A stretch of DNA of 6,198 bases, from contig JAHJZL010000078.1 in NCBI GenBank assembly GCA_018826405.1, positions 1-6,198 on the forward strand. Reading direction: 5' to 3'. The stretch's first letter is position 1; each line of letters opens with the position of its first letter. The notes below the pieces were generated by a model. It was not told where the DNA came from. It ran no database searches and was given only the letters and a program-made list of their open reading frames with translations. Shown here piece by piece: positions 1-5,298 of this stretch. This DNA is from Patescibacteria group bacterium. GTDB lineage: Bacteria; Patescibacteriota; Minisyncoccia; Phycocordibacterales; Phycocordibacteraceae. The position numbers were made by a program, and so were the translations under genes.

Positions 1-2067
1 AAGGTTGGAATTAATACCACAGTCCCGCTTAGCCAACTCCAAGTAGCTGCCACAGCTGCGTCAAGCATGACTCTAGGCTCTCCAACGGGCGTGGGTCTTA
101 CGGTCTCTCCAACGGGCGGAGGCTACGGTCTTAACTTCGGAGCTAACAGTGATGGGAAGTCTTGGATCCAAGGAGGACGTATTGATGGATCTGCAACTGC
201 ATACAACATAAGTTTGCAGGCGGCAGGCGGTAACGTCGGTATCGGTACCACTAACCCTTCAGGAATGCTCACTGTCGGAGGTATCCAGAGCGGTAATGGA
301 GGTCTTGAAATTATCCCAGGATCGGGTATTACGATGCAGGCGTATAATCGCACTAGCGTTGCCTATGCTTCTTTGAGTCTAGACGGAACAGCAATCAACT
401 TCCGCCCAAGCGGAACAATCATGGCAATAGTTAACGGAAGCGGACTTTTCGTATCAAACCTTGTCTCCTGTGGAGGCGTGCAGACAAACGGCTCAGGACT
501 CATGAGCTGTACTTCAGATGAACGCCTTAAGGATGTAGAGAGTGAATTCACTTCTGGTCTTGCGGCAATCCGTGGCATTACCCCACAGACCTACACATGG
601 AAGGAGGGAACTGAGTATTTTGATGGAGGTATTCAGTACTCAGGATTCATCGCGCAGAACGTAGGCGCAAATATTCCTGAGGCAATGTCTACAGGCGCAA
701 GTGGATTCAAGCAGATCAACACAACTACCATTCTTGCCGCATCGGTTAACGCAATTAAGGAACTGGGAGATCGTACGGACACGCTCTCGCTAGCAACCTC
801 AACGCTTGCTTCACGCCTCACGGTGCTTGAAGCCGCCTCTTCAACTCCAAAAGCAATTAACGCAACTGACGTAGCCGCAACAGGACTCACAGTTACTGGA
901 GCAGGCTCATTTACAGGCACTGTGTCTGCAGAGCGCTTCACTGTTGCAAACACAGCTCAGAGCTTCTCAGTTGGAAGCACAACGATTGCAGTACAACTCC
1001 CTTCAACGGTCCTTACAGGATCTGGTTCTGCAGATCTGTTTAAGGTTGCAACCTATGCAATTGCACGAGTGCAGGCACTTGCAGATAGAACTGATCTTCT
1101 TGCAACACGTATTGATTCAATTGAATCTCGCTTGATTGCACTTGAGAACGCCACTACTTCAGTTACAAGTATTGCAACGGGTACCCTTGATCTTGCAACA
1201 ACAACTATCAAGCAGGCACTCCTTAGCCTCGGCATTATGATCGAAGACGGTATCGCACAGTTCCAGACCCTCGTATTCCGCCAGCTTGCAGTCTCTCAAG
1301 ACGAAGACGGCGCATCTTCTGCAGGACAAGAAACTATCCTTGAAGGAAATACTACAGTTAGTGTTGAGAACCAGTTCGTACTCCCAACCAGCAAGATCTT
1401 TGTTACCTTCACGAGTCCTGTTGAAGGAGCGTGGTACATCAGCAACAAGGAAGCAGGAAGCTACAGAGTTACGCTTGAGCGTGCGCAGTCTTCAGATGTA
1501 AGTTTTGATTACTTCATCCTTCAGACCGAAGGACAGCTCGCGGCTCCTGCGGGAGCTCCGCAGCCAGTTGCGGCTCCAGCACCGCTTCCTGCAGTTCCGC
1601 CAACGTCTGACCAGCAGGGAGGAAACGGTGGAGACTCATCTGCACCAACAAACACTTCAGGAGATACAACCGCTCCACAGATAACGCTTAACGGACAAGC
1701 GGCAAGAGAAATAACAAAGGGAAGTAGCTGGACTGATCCAGGAGCAACAGCAACTGACGAGACTGACGGAGACCTAACTGCAGCAATTCAGAAGACGGGC
1801 TCTGTAGACACAAACACTGTAGGAACTTACACCATTTCCTACTCAGTAGCTGATGCTGCTGGAAACGAAGCTCATGTATCTCGTATCGTAACGGTTAAGG
1901 AGGGAACATCTGGATCTGGAGGTACTACACCGGCTCCCGCCCCAACCCCAACACCTACGCCAGAGCCGACTCCAACTCCAGAACCAACCCCTGCGCCAGA
2001 GCCAGCTCCAACACCAGCTCCCGAGCCTGCGCCAACACCAGCCCCTGCTCCAGCCCCTGCCCCATAA
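1..2067 (+). CDS. Secreted tail-fibre/adhesin-like protein with internal Peptidase_S74 domain (5' partial)
   Basis: The frame is open from base 1, so the ATG at 67 is internal and the true start lies upstream; 688 codons are visible. Residues 2-17 and 79-94 carry the VGIxTTxPxxxLxV motif common in phage-like and CPR fibre proteins. Residues ~171-260 match the Peptidase_S74 intramolecular chaperone domain: S172-D-E-R-L-K177 gives the Ser and Lys five apart, as in the endosialidase dyad, followed by YSGFIAQNV and a terminal helix. Heptad-like coiled coils follow (~251-283 and ~349-389). Next come a beta-rich module (449-511, with KIFVTF and FDYFIL), a Pro/Ala linker, a DUF5011-like Ig fold (~555-634, with WTDPGATATDETDGDLT and YSVADAAGNEAHV) and a Pro-rich tail. 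No membrane anchor or sorting motif follows the tail. A role as trimeric cell-surface fibre or adhesin is inferred. It is probably transcribed separately from gap, which lies 68 nt downstream. Confidence 0.85.
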   Translation, partial: KVGINTTVPLSQLQVAATAASSMTLGSPTGVGLTVSPTGGGYGLNFGANSDGKSWIQGGRIDGSATAYNISLQAAGGNVGIGTTNPSGMLTVGGIQSGNGGLEIIPGSGITMQAYNRTSVAYASLSLDGTAINFRPSGTIMAIVNGSGLFVSNLVSCGGVQTNGSGLMSCTSDERLKDVESEFTSGLAAIRGITPQTYTWKEGTEYFDGGIQYSGFIAQNVGANIPEAMSTGASGFKQINTTTILAASVNAIKELGDRTDTLSLATSTLASRLTVLEAASSTPKAINATDVAATGLTVTGAGSFTGTVSAERFTVANTAQSFSVGSTTIAVQLPSTVLTGSGSADLFKVATYAIARVQALADRTDLLATRIDSIESRLIALENATTSVTSIATGTLDLATTTIKQALLSLGIMIEDGIAQFQTLVFRQLAVSQDEDGASSAGQETILEGNTTVSVENQFVLPTSKIFVTFTSPVEGAWYISNKEAGSYRVTLERAQSSDVSFDYFILQTEGQLAAPAGAPQPVAAPAPLPAVPPTSDQQGGNGGDSSAPTNTSGDTTAPQITLNGQAAREITKGSSWTDPGATATDETDGDLTAAIQKTGSVDTNTVGTYTISYSVADAAGNEAHVSRIVTVKEGTSGSGGTTPAPAPTPTPTPEPTPTPEPTPAPEPAPTPAPEPAPTPAPAPAPAP
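1930..2064 (+). repeat. Pro-rich (PTP/PEP/PAP) low-complexity tail-coding repeat
   Basis: These 45 codons at the 3' end of the fibre gene encode an almost uninterrupted alternation of Pro with Ala, Thr or Glu (TPTPEP, TPAPEP and PAPAPAP units). The DNA repeats imperfectly, with a period of 6 to 24 bases. Such tails usually form an extended polyproline-like stalk or cell-wall-spanning segment. Here it runs directly into the stop codon. Copy number could vary by slippage, which is an inference. Confidence 0.8.
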
Positions 2068-2078
2068 CAGCTTGTGGA

Positions 2079-2107
2079 TTAGGTCTGCAGTATCAGTGCT
2101 AGACTAA
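2079..2107 (+). terminator. Imperfect hairpin between fibre gene and gap (possible terminator or attenuator)
   Basis: The arms TTAGGTCTGCA (2079-2089) and TGCTAGACTAA (2097-2107) pair as 4+3+3 base pairs with one bulged base on each side, around a 7-nt loop. It begins 12 nt after the fibre stop codon. No T-tract follows, so it is not a classic intrinsic terminator. It may protect the 3' end of the fibre transcript or mark the boundary between two transcription units. Confidence 0.4.
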
Positions 2108-2112
2108 AGCTA

Positions 2113-2118
2113 TATAAA
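2113..2118 (+). promoter_or_regulatory. Candidate -10 element (TATAAA) for gap
   Basis: TATAAA sits in an AT-rich stretch between the hairpin and the gap start, 17 nt before the ATG. No convincing TTGACA-like -35 is seen at 16-18 nt spacing (GTATCA at 2090-2095 is poor). This 68-nt gap is the longest in the window, so a promoter here is plausible by position. Transcription from it would leave a leader of about 10 nt without a Shine-Dalgarno sequence. Confidence 0.3.
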
Positions 2119-2135
2119 TTAGTGAAATATCAGAT

Positions 2136-3146
2136 ATGGCACTGCGCGTAGCAATCAATGGATTTGGAAGAATAGGAAGAGCATTTGTACGACAATCTTG
2201 GGATAATCCAGAGATAGAACTCGTTGCGGTGAATGATCTAGGCTCGGCAGAGAACCTCGCATACTTGCTTTCATACGACACGGTCTATGGACGCGCACCT
2301 TTTGAAGTCTCTGCTTCTGAAGGAGTCCTTAAAATTAACGGAAAGGAAGTGCGCTTCCTCTCAGAGAAGGATCCAGCACTCTTGCCTTGGAAAGAATTAG
2401 AAGTAGATGTTGTTGTTGAATCAACAGGATTCTTTACAGACTACGAGAAAGCGAATGCACACGTTACTGCAGGAGCACGTCGTGTGGTTATCTCTGGCCC
2501 TGTGAAGCAAGAGAACCCTCTCGGTGCAACTGTGCTTATGGGTCTTGATGAGAGCAAGATTGGTACCTGCGCCATAACGAGCAATGCGTCATGCACAACA
2601 AACGCGTCTAGTCCTGTTATCGCAATCCTAGACGAGGCGCTTGGAATTGAGAAAGCAGTTCTCTCAACAACGCATGCATACACTGCAAGTCAGTCTCTCG
2701 TTGACGGGCCTTCAAAGAAAGACATGAGAGAGGGAAGAGCGGCAGCACAGAATATTGTGCCAACCTCAACTGGTGCTGCTGTTGCCGTTACGAAGGCGTA
2801 CCCAGCACTTGAAGGGAAGTTTGATGGGATATCTTTGCGCGTCCCTGTTCCTGCAGGATCTATTGCAGACATTACGTTCATTGCAAAGCGAAACACAACT
2901 GCAGAGGAGGTTAACGACATTATGCGCAAAGCTGCACAGAGCTCTCACTGGGAGGGACTGTTCGGTGTTTCAGAAGAAGAGCTTGTTTCAAGCGACATAA
3001 TTAACCAGAAATATGCATCTCTGGTTGATCTTGCTATGACACGCGTTGTTGATGGAAACCTGGTGAAAGTACTTGCCTGGTACGACAACGAAGCAGGATA
3101 CACAGCAACGCTGGTGCGCCATGTACTTAAGGCAGGAGCAAAGTAA
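2136..3146 (+). CDS. gap: Glyceraldehyde-3-phosphate dehydrogenase, type I, NAD-dependent type
   Basis: This cytosolic glycolytic enzyme oxidises glyceraldehyde-3-P with NAD+ and phosphate to 1,3-bisphosphoglycerate. At 336 aa it has the normal length. The N-terminal Rossmann fold shows INGFGRIGR (residues 8-16). Asp34, at the end of the second strand (AVNDL), favours NAD over NADP. The catalytic Cys153 lies in SNASCTTN, with its partner His180 in TTHAYT. Phosphate-site motifs PTSTGAA (209-215) and LRVPVP (234-239) are intact. Departures from the usual consensus are NA instead of NC after CTTN (Ala157), Lys194 where E. coli-type enzymes have His in GPSHKD, and WYDNEAGY instead of WYDNEWGY (Ala320). 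The ATG gives the exact Rossmann start, with no Shine-Dalgarno sequence upstream. The pilin gene begins 6 nt after its stop, so the two are probably co-transcribed. Confidence 0.97.
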   Translation: MALRVAINGFGRIGRAFVRQSWDNPEIELVAVNDLGSAENLAYLLSYDTVYGRAPFEVSASEGVLKINGKEVRFLSEKDPALLPWKELEVDVVVESTGFFTDYEKANAHVTAGARRVVISGPVKQENPLGATVLMGLDESKIGTCAITSNASCTTNASSPVIAILDEALGIEKAVLSTTHAYTASQSLVDGPSKKDMREGRAAAQNIVPTSTGAAVAVTKAYPALEGKFDGISLRVPVPAGSIADITFIAKRNTTAEEVNDIMRKAAQSSHWEGLFGVSEEELVSSDIINQKYASLVDLAMTRVVDGNLVKVLAWYDNEAGYTATLVRHVLKAGAK

Positions 3147-3152
3147 AGAGCA

Positions 3153-3764
3153 ATGGAAAGCGTACAGCTTAGAAAAGAACTAAACCACTCACGTCCTGCA
3201 TCTCGCAAGACACGCACTACGGTTACTTCTGTAAGTGTACGGAAAACTAAAGGATTCACTCTCATAGAGCTCCTCATAGTTATAGCCATCATCGGGCTCT
3301 TGTCTTCAATTGTGCTCTCCTCGCTTAACACTGCTCGTATAAAGTCTCGAGATGCGAAACGAATCCAAGACCTTACACAGATTCGCACAGCGCTAGAGCT
3401 GCACTTCCTGGATAGGGGATACTATCCGCAGTCTTCATGCGGATGGGACTGTAATGGATACCGGTATAGCTATAGCGCTTCTTCGTGGGCGCTTCTCGCT
3501 GCAGACCTTGCTCCTTATATAAGCAATCTTGCTGTAGATCCTCTTAATACTCCAAATTGTGCGCCATGGGGAAGTGGTTGTTATACCTATGCGTACGGAA
3601 ACGTATCGAGAAACAGCAGCCTACCTCAGTACGATCTCACCGCACAACTTGAGGACCTGGGCAGTTCCCACAGATGTTCAGTGCGAGATTACAAGTTTTA
3701 TTTCAACAATTCAAATTCCTGGTGTGGAAGCTATTCGGGACAAATATATGAAGCATCGAAGTAA
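3153..3764 (+). CDS. Type IV pilin-like / pseudopilin protein with long basic leader
   Basis: This 203-aa protein has the class III (prepilin) signal KG34-F35-TLIELLIVIAIIGLLSSIVL. Prepilin peptidase (PilD) would cut after Gly34 and methylate Phe35, and the conserved Glu at mature position 5 is Glu39. The helix is the N-terminal pilin stalk that spans the membrane before assembly. After SLNTAR comes a charged amphipathic helix (SRDAKRIQDLTQIRTALEL), then a Tyr/Ser/Asn-rich globular part with six cysteines (96, 100, 136, 143, 175, 191) that could form three disulfides outside the cell. The leader is 34 residues and basic, longer than the 5-10 usual for type IVa pilins; no in-frame GTG or TTG offers a shorter start. 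It may be a major or minor pilin for adhesion, twitching or DNA uptake. It starts 6 nt after gap. Confidence 0.9.
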   Translation: MESVQLRKELNHSRPASRKTRTTVTSVSVRKTKGFTLIELLIVIAIIGLLSSIVLSSLNTARIKSRDAKRIQDLTQIRTALELHFLDRGYYPQSSCGWDCNGYRYSYSASSWALLAADLAPYISNLAVDPLNTPNCAPWGSGCYTYAYGNVSRNSSLPQYDLTAQLEDLGSSHRCSVRDYKFYFNNSNSWCGSYSGQIYEASK

Positions 3765-3773
3765 AAATCTAAG

Positions 3774-3782
3774 TGGTATGCT
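3774..3782 (+). promoter_or_regulatory. Candidate extended -10 (TGG-TATGCT) before the small membrane-protein gene
   Basis: TGGTATGCT lies in the 24-nt gap after the pilin gene and ends 6 nt before the ATG at 3789. This would place the transcription start on or beside the start codon, giving a leaderless mRNA. The same TGGTATNCT string precedes the transketolase gene. An 8-base palindrome, GCTTAAGC (3780-3787), overlaps it and could be an operator or chance. No -35 is seen. Confidence 0.35.
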
Positions 3783-3788
3783 TAAGCT

Positions 3789-4040
3789 ATGAGTGACGTT
3801 CAGTTTGAAGGTGAGAACTCTTTTGTAAGATCTCCGTTGGTGGCAAGAAAGAAAACACCTGCGCAGAGGTTAGTTGCTTGGGGTTTTGCCAAGGACGAAA
3901 AACAAGCAAACTATATTCTAGCTGGAGCTGCTGCCCTCGTACTTCTTGTTTCAGTATTTATTTTCTTTACTGGAGGTACGAGCTCAATTAATAAGAATCC
4001 AGAACTTGTGCCGGCAATAGCCGTACCAACAGACCTATGA
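3789..4040 (+). CDS. Small single-pass membrane protein, function unknown
   Basis: I do not recognise a named family. The product is 83 aa, with a polar N-terminal part containing a basic stretch (ARKKTPAQR, residues 19-27) and a KDEKQANY segment. One hydrophobic helix spans about residues 42-61 (YILAGAAALVLLVSVFIFF). A short tail of about 22 residues ends in PAIAVPTDL. The positive-inside rule suggests N-terminus in the cytoplasm and tail outside. It is believable as a gene because it fills the gap exactly: its TGA overlaps the rpiB ATG as ATGA, a typical translational-coupling junction. The adjacent pilin suggests a link to the pilus machinery, but this is only positional. No Shine-Dalgarno sequence is visible. 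Confidence 0.75.
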   Translation: MSDVQFEGENSFVRSPLVARKKTPAQRLVAWGFAKDEKQANYILAGAAALVLLVSVFIFFTGGTSSINKNPELVPAIAVPTDL

Positions 4041-4525
4041 CTATTTTCATTGCAGCAGATCACACAGGGATAGTGCTCAAAACAGCACTCACTGAGTATA
4101 TTCAGGAAGCTCTTTCATATGAGATAGAAGACATGGGAGCACATGACATCAGTCCTGATGATGATTATCCAGACTACGTCATGCCCTGCGCAAAAAAAGT
4201 AGTAGCAACACCAGGCGCTCTCGGTATTGTTATCGGCGGATCAGGCCAAGGAGAAGCGATGGCAGCTAACCGCATTCCTGGAGCTCGCGCAGCGATCTTT
4301 TATGGCCAGGCGCACGCAACAGGACCTATTGACGCACTCGGTGCCCCTGCACTAGACGGATACGACATTATTCGCCTTGCTCGAGAACACAACAATGCAA
4401 ATGTGCTTTCTCTTGCGGCGAGATTTGTAACGGTTGATGACGCAAAGGAAGCAGTACGTATATTCCTCTCCGCTGGATTTACTGCAGACGAGCGACACGT
4501 GCGTCGTATTAAAAAGCTCGGATAG
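4037..4525 (+). CDS. rpiB: Ribose-5-phosphate isomerase B, Ser/Glu (mycobacterial-like) active-site type
   Basis: RpiB interconverts ribulose-5-P and ribose-5-P in the cytosol, in the non-oxidative pentose-phosphate pathway. The protein is 162 aa. It shows the substrate-binding AADHTG at the N-terminus (Asp8, His9), DYPDY (43-47), the phosphate loop GGSGQGEAMAANRIPGARA (67-85) and REHNNANVLSLAARF. The usual catalytic Cys of CGTG is Gly here, while Ser69 and Glu73 match the arrangement in Mycobacterium tuberculosis RpiB, where Glu is the base. Between the FYGQAHA strand and REHN lie about 18 extra residues (~93-110, with TGPIDALGAPALDGYD), which would sit near the dimer-interface active site. 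The ATG overlaps the upstream stop by 4 nt, so it is probably translated by coupling. Rpe follows after 29 nt. A LacAB-type sugar isomerase is less likely in this context. Confidence 0.93.
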   Translation: MTIFIAADHTGIVLKTALTEYIQEALSYEIEDMGAHDISPDDDYPDYVMPCAKKVVATPGALGIVIGGSGQGEAMAANRIPGARAAIFYGQAHATGPIDALGAPALDGYDIIRLAREHNNANVLSLAARFVTVDDAKEAVRIFLSAGFTADERHVRRIKKLG

Positions 4526-4537
4526 GGCACAGACAGG

Positions 4538-4553
4538 GGTATATACTTATACC
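4538..4553 (+). promoter_or_regulatory. Hairpin/palindrome with embedded -10-like TATACT before rpe
   Basis: GGTATA (4538-4543) and TATACC (4548-4553) form a perfect 6-bp inverted repeat around TACT, ending one base before the rpe ATG. The same bases contain TATACT (4542-4547), a good -10 hexamer whose start site would fall at about 4554-4555, making the rpe mRNA leaderless. If rpe is read from an upstream promoter instead, the hairpin would sit over the ribosome landing site. It could also be an operator. No -35 is visible. Confidence 0.35.
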
Positions 4554-4554
4554 T

Positions 4555-5277
4555 ATGGCTAGTATTGTTCCTGCAATCATCCCCAAATCAAAAGAGCACC
4601 TCGAAGAATCTTTAGAGCGCCTGCGTGGTGTATGTACTGAAGTGCAGATAGATATCGTAGACGGAACATTTGCGTCTCCTGCTTCGTGGCCGTACGGCGC
4701 ACGTACAAGCGACCTGGAGCACATGCTCGCAGAAGAGGAGATGCTCCCATTTTGTGGAGAGTTTAAGTACGAGATAGACCTTATGAGTGCAGACCCTGAG
4801 ACTGATACAGGGAACTGGATTGCGCTTGGAGCTACACGCGTAACGGTCCACGCAGAAAGCACGCCGTACCTTGCGCGCTTCTTTAAGAATATTCATGGGG
4901 AGTACGGGCATGACAGAGACTTTGTTTCTGATCTTTTGTCTTTTGGGCTTGCGCTTGGTATTGAAACTGACATTGCGCTTGTTGAGCCGTACCACAAAGA
5001 TATTGAGTATGTTCAACTTATGGGCATTCGCTCCATTGGAAAACAAGGCCAAGGATTTGATTCGCGAGTACTTCAAAAGATTCGTGCATTTAAAAAGCAG
5101 TATCCACATATTCCAATACAGATAGATGGAGCAGTATCGCTTGCTACAGCACCTAAATTGCTTGAAGCAGGTGCATCTCGCCTAGTTGTTGGCTCAGCCC
5201 TTTGGAATGCACCTGATATACAAGAAGAGTTTGCTAAGTTCGTTTCTCTTACTGAGGAGTACGGTATCTACGGATAA
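4555..5277 (+). CDS. rpe: Ribulose-phosphate 3-epimerase-like protein with altered metal site
   Basis: Expected reaction: ribulose-5-P to xylulose-5-P, cytosolic, pentose-phosphate pathway. The 240-aa TIM-barrel protein follows the Rpe pattern in order: IVPAII (4-9), QIDIVDGTF (31-39), YEIDLM (72-77), VTVHAES (96-102), MGIRSIGKQGQGF (156-168), IQIDGAV (188-194) and ETAP/AGSA-like TAPKLLEAGASRLVVGSALW (198-217). The catalytic aspartates are kept (Asp33 and Asp191). The two metal-binding histidines are not: the HxD His is Gln31, and the VHLM His is Asp75. It is slightly longer than the usual ~220 aa. The neighbours rpiB and transketolase support the assignment, but a different metal, a metal-free mechanism or another pentose-phosphate substrate is possible. 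The ATG at 4555 fits the first strand; no Shine-Dalgarno sequence lies at normal distance (CAGGGG is about 15 nt upstream). Confidence 0.85.
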   Translation: MASIVPAIIPKSKEHLEESLERLRGVCTEVQIDIVDGTFASPASWPYGARTSDLEHMLAEEEMLPFCGEFKYEIDLMSADPETDTGNWIALGATRVTVHAESTPYLARFFKNIHGEYGHDRDFVSDLLSFGLALGIETDIALVEPYHKDIEYVQLMGIRSIGKQGQGFDSRVLQKIRAFKKQYPHIPIQIDGAVSLATAPKLLEAGASRLVVGSALWNAPDIQEEFAKFVSLTEEYGIYG

Positions 5278-5282
5278 GCACA

Positions 5283-5291
5283 TGGTATTCT
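5283..5291 (+). promoter_or_regulatory. Candidate extended -10 (TGG-TATTCT) before transketolase gene
   Basis: TGGTATTCT lies in the 21-nt gap between rpe and the transketolase gene and ends 7 nt before the ATG. The spacing would give a leaderless message. It matches TGGTATGCT at 3774-3782 in all but one base, and at a near-identical distance from the start codon. A second AT-rich string, TATAAT (5295-5300), overlaps the ATG itself and is badly placed to drive this gene. No -35 is seen. Confidence 0.35.
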
Positions 5292-5298
5292 CTATATA

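Noticed and set aside
67..69. ATG at 67 as the start of the fibre gene
   Set aside because: The frame is open to base 1 and the codons before it encode a VGIxTTxP fibre motif matching the one at residues 79-94, so the start is outside the window.
1930..2064. CRISPR-like or tandem non-coding repeat
   Set aside because: The repetition is short, irregular and in frame. It encodes a Pro-rich protein tail, with no spacer structure.
1..2067. Prophage tail-fibre gene, suggesting a prophage in the window
   Set aside because: The S74 domain is phage-like, but no other phage gene is visible, and DUF5011-like and Pro-rich modules point to a cellular surface protein.
2945..3388. Minus-strand reading frame of 147 codons across the gap/pilin junction
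   Set aside because: It overlaps the conserved C-terminus of GAPDH and the prepilin signal on the other strand. Its product is Ser/Arg-rich with no domain seen.
3765..3788. Intrinsic terminator after the first pilin
   Set aside because: Only a short AAAAA run and an 8-base palindrome are present; there is no GC-rich stem followed by a T-tract.
4534..4539. CAGGGG as a Shine-Dalgarno site for rpe
   Set aside because: It lies about 15 nt before the ATG, too far for normal use, and part of it falls inside the inverted repeat.
4612..5109. Long minus-strand reading frame (165 codons) opposite rpe
   Set aside because: It lies wholly antisense to a clear Rpe-like gene, has a basic, Cys- and Lys-rich composition with no recognisable motif, and is best explained as a shadow frame.
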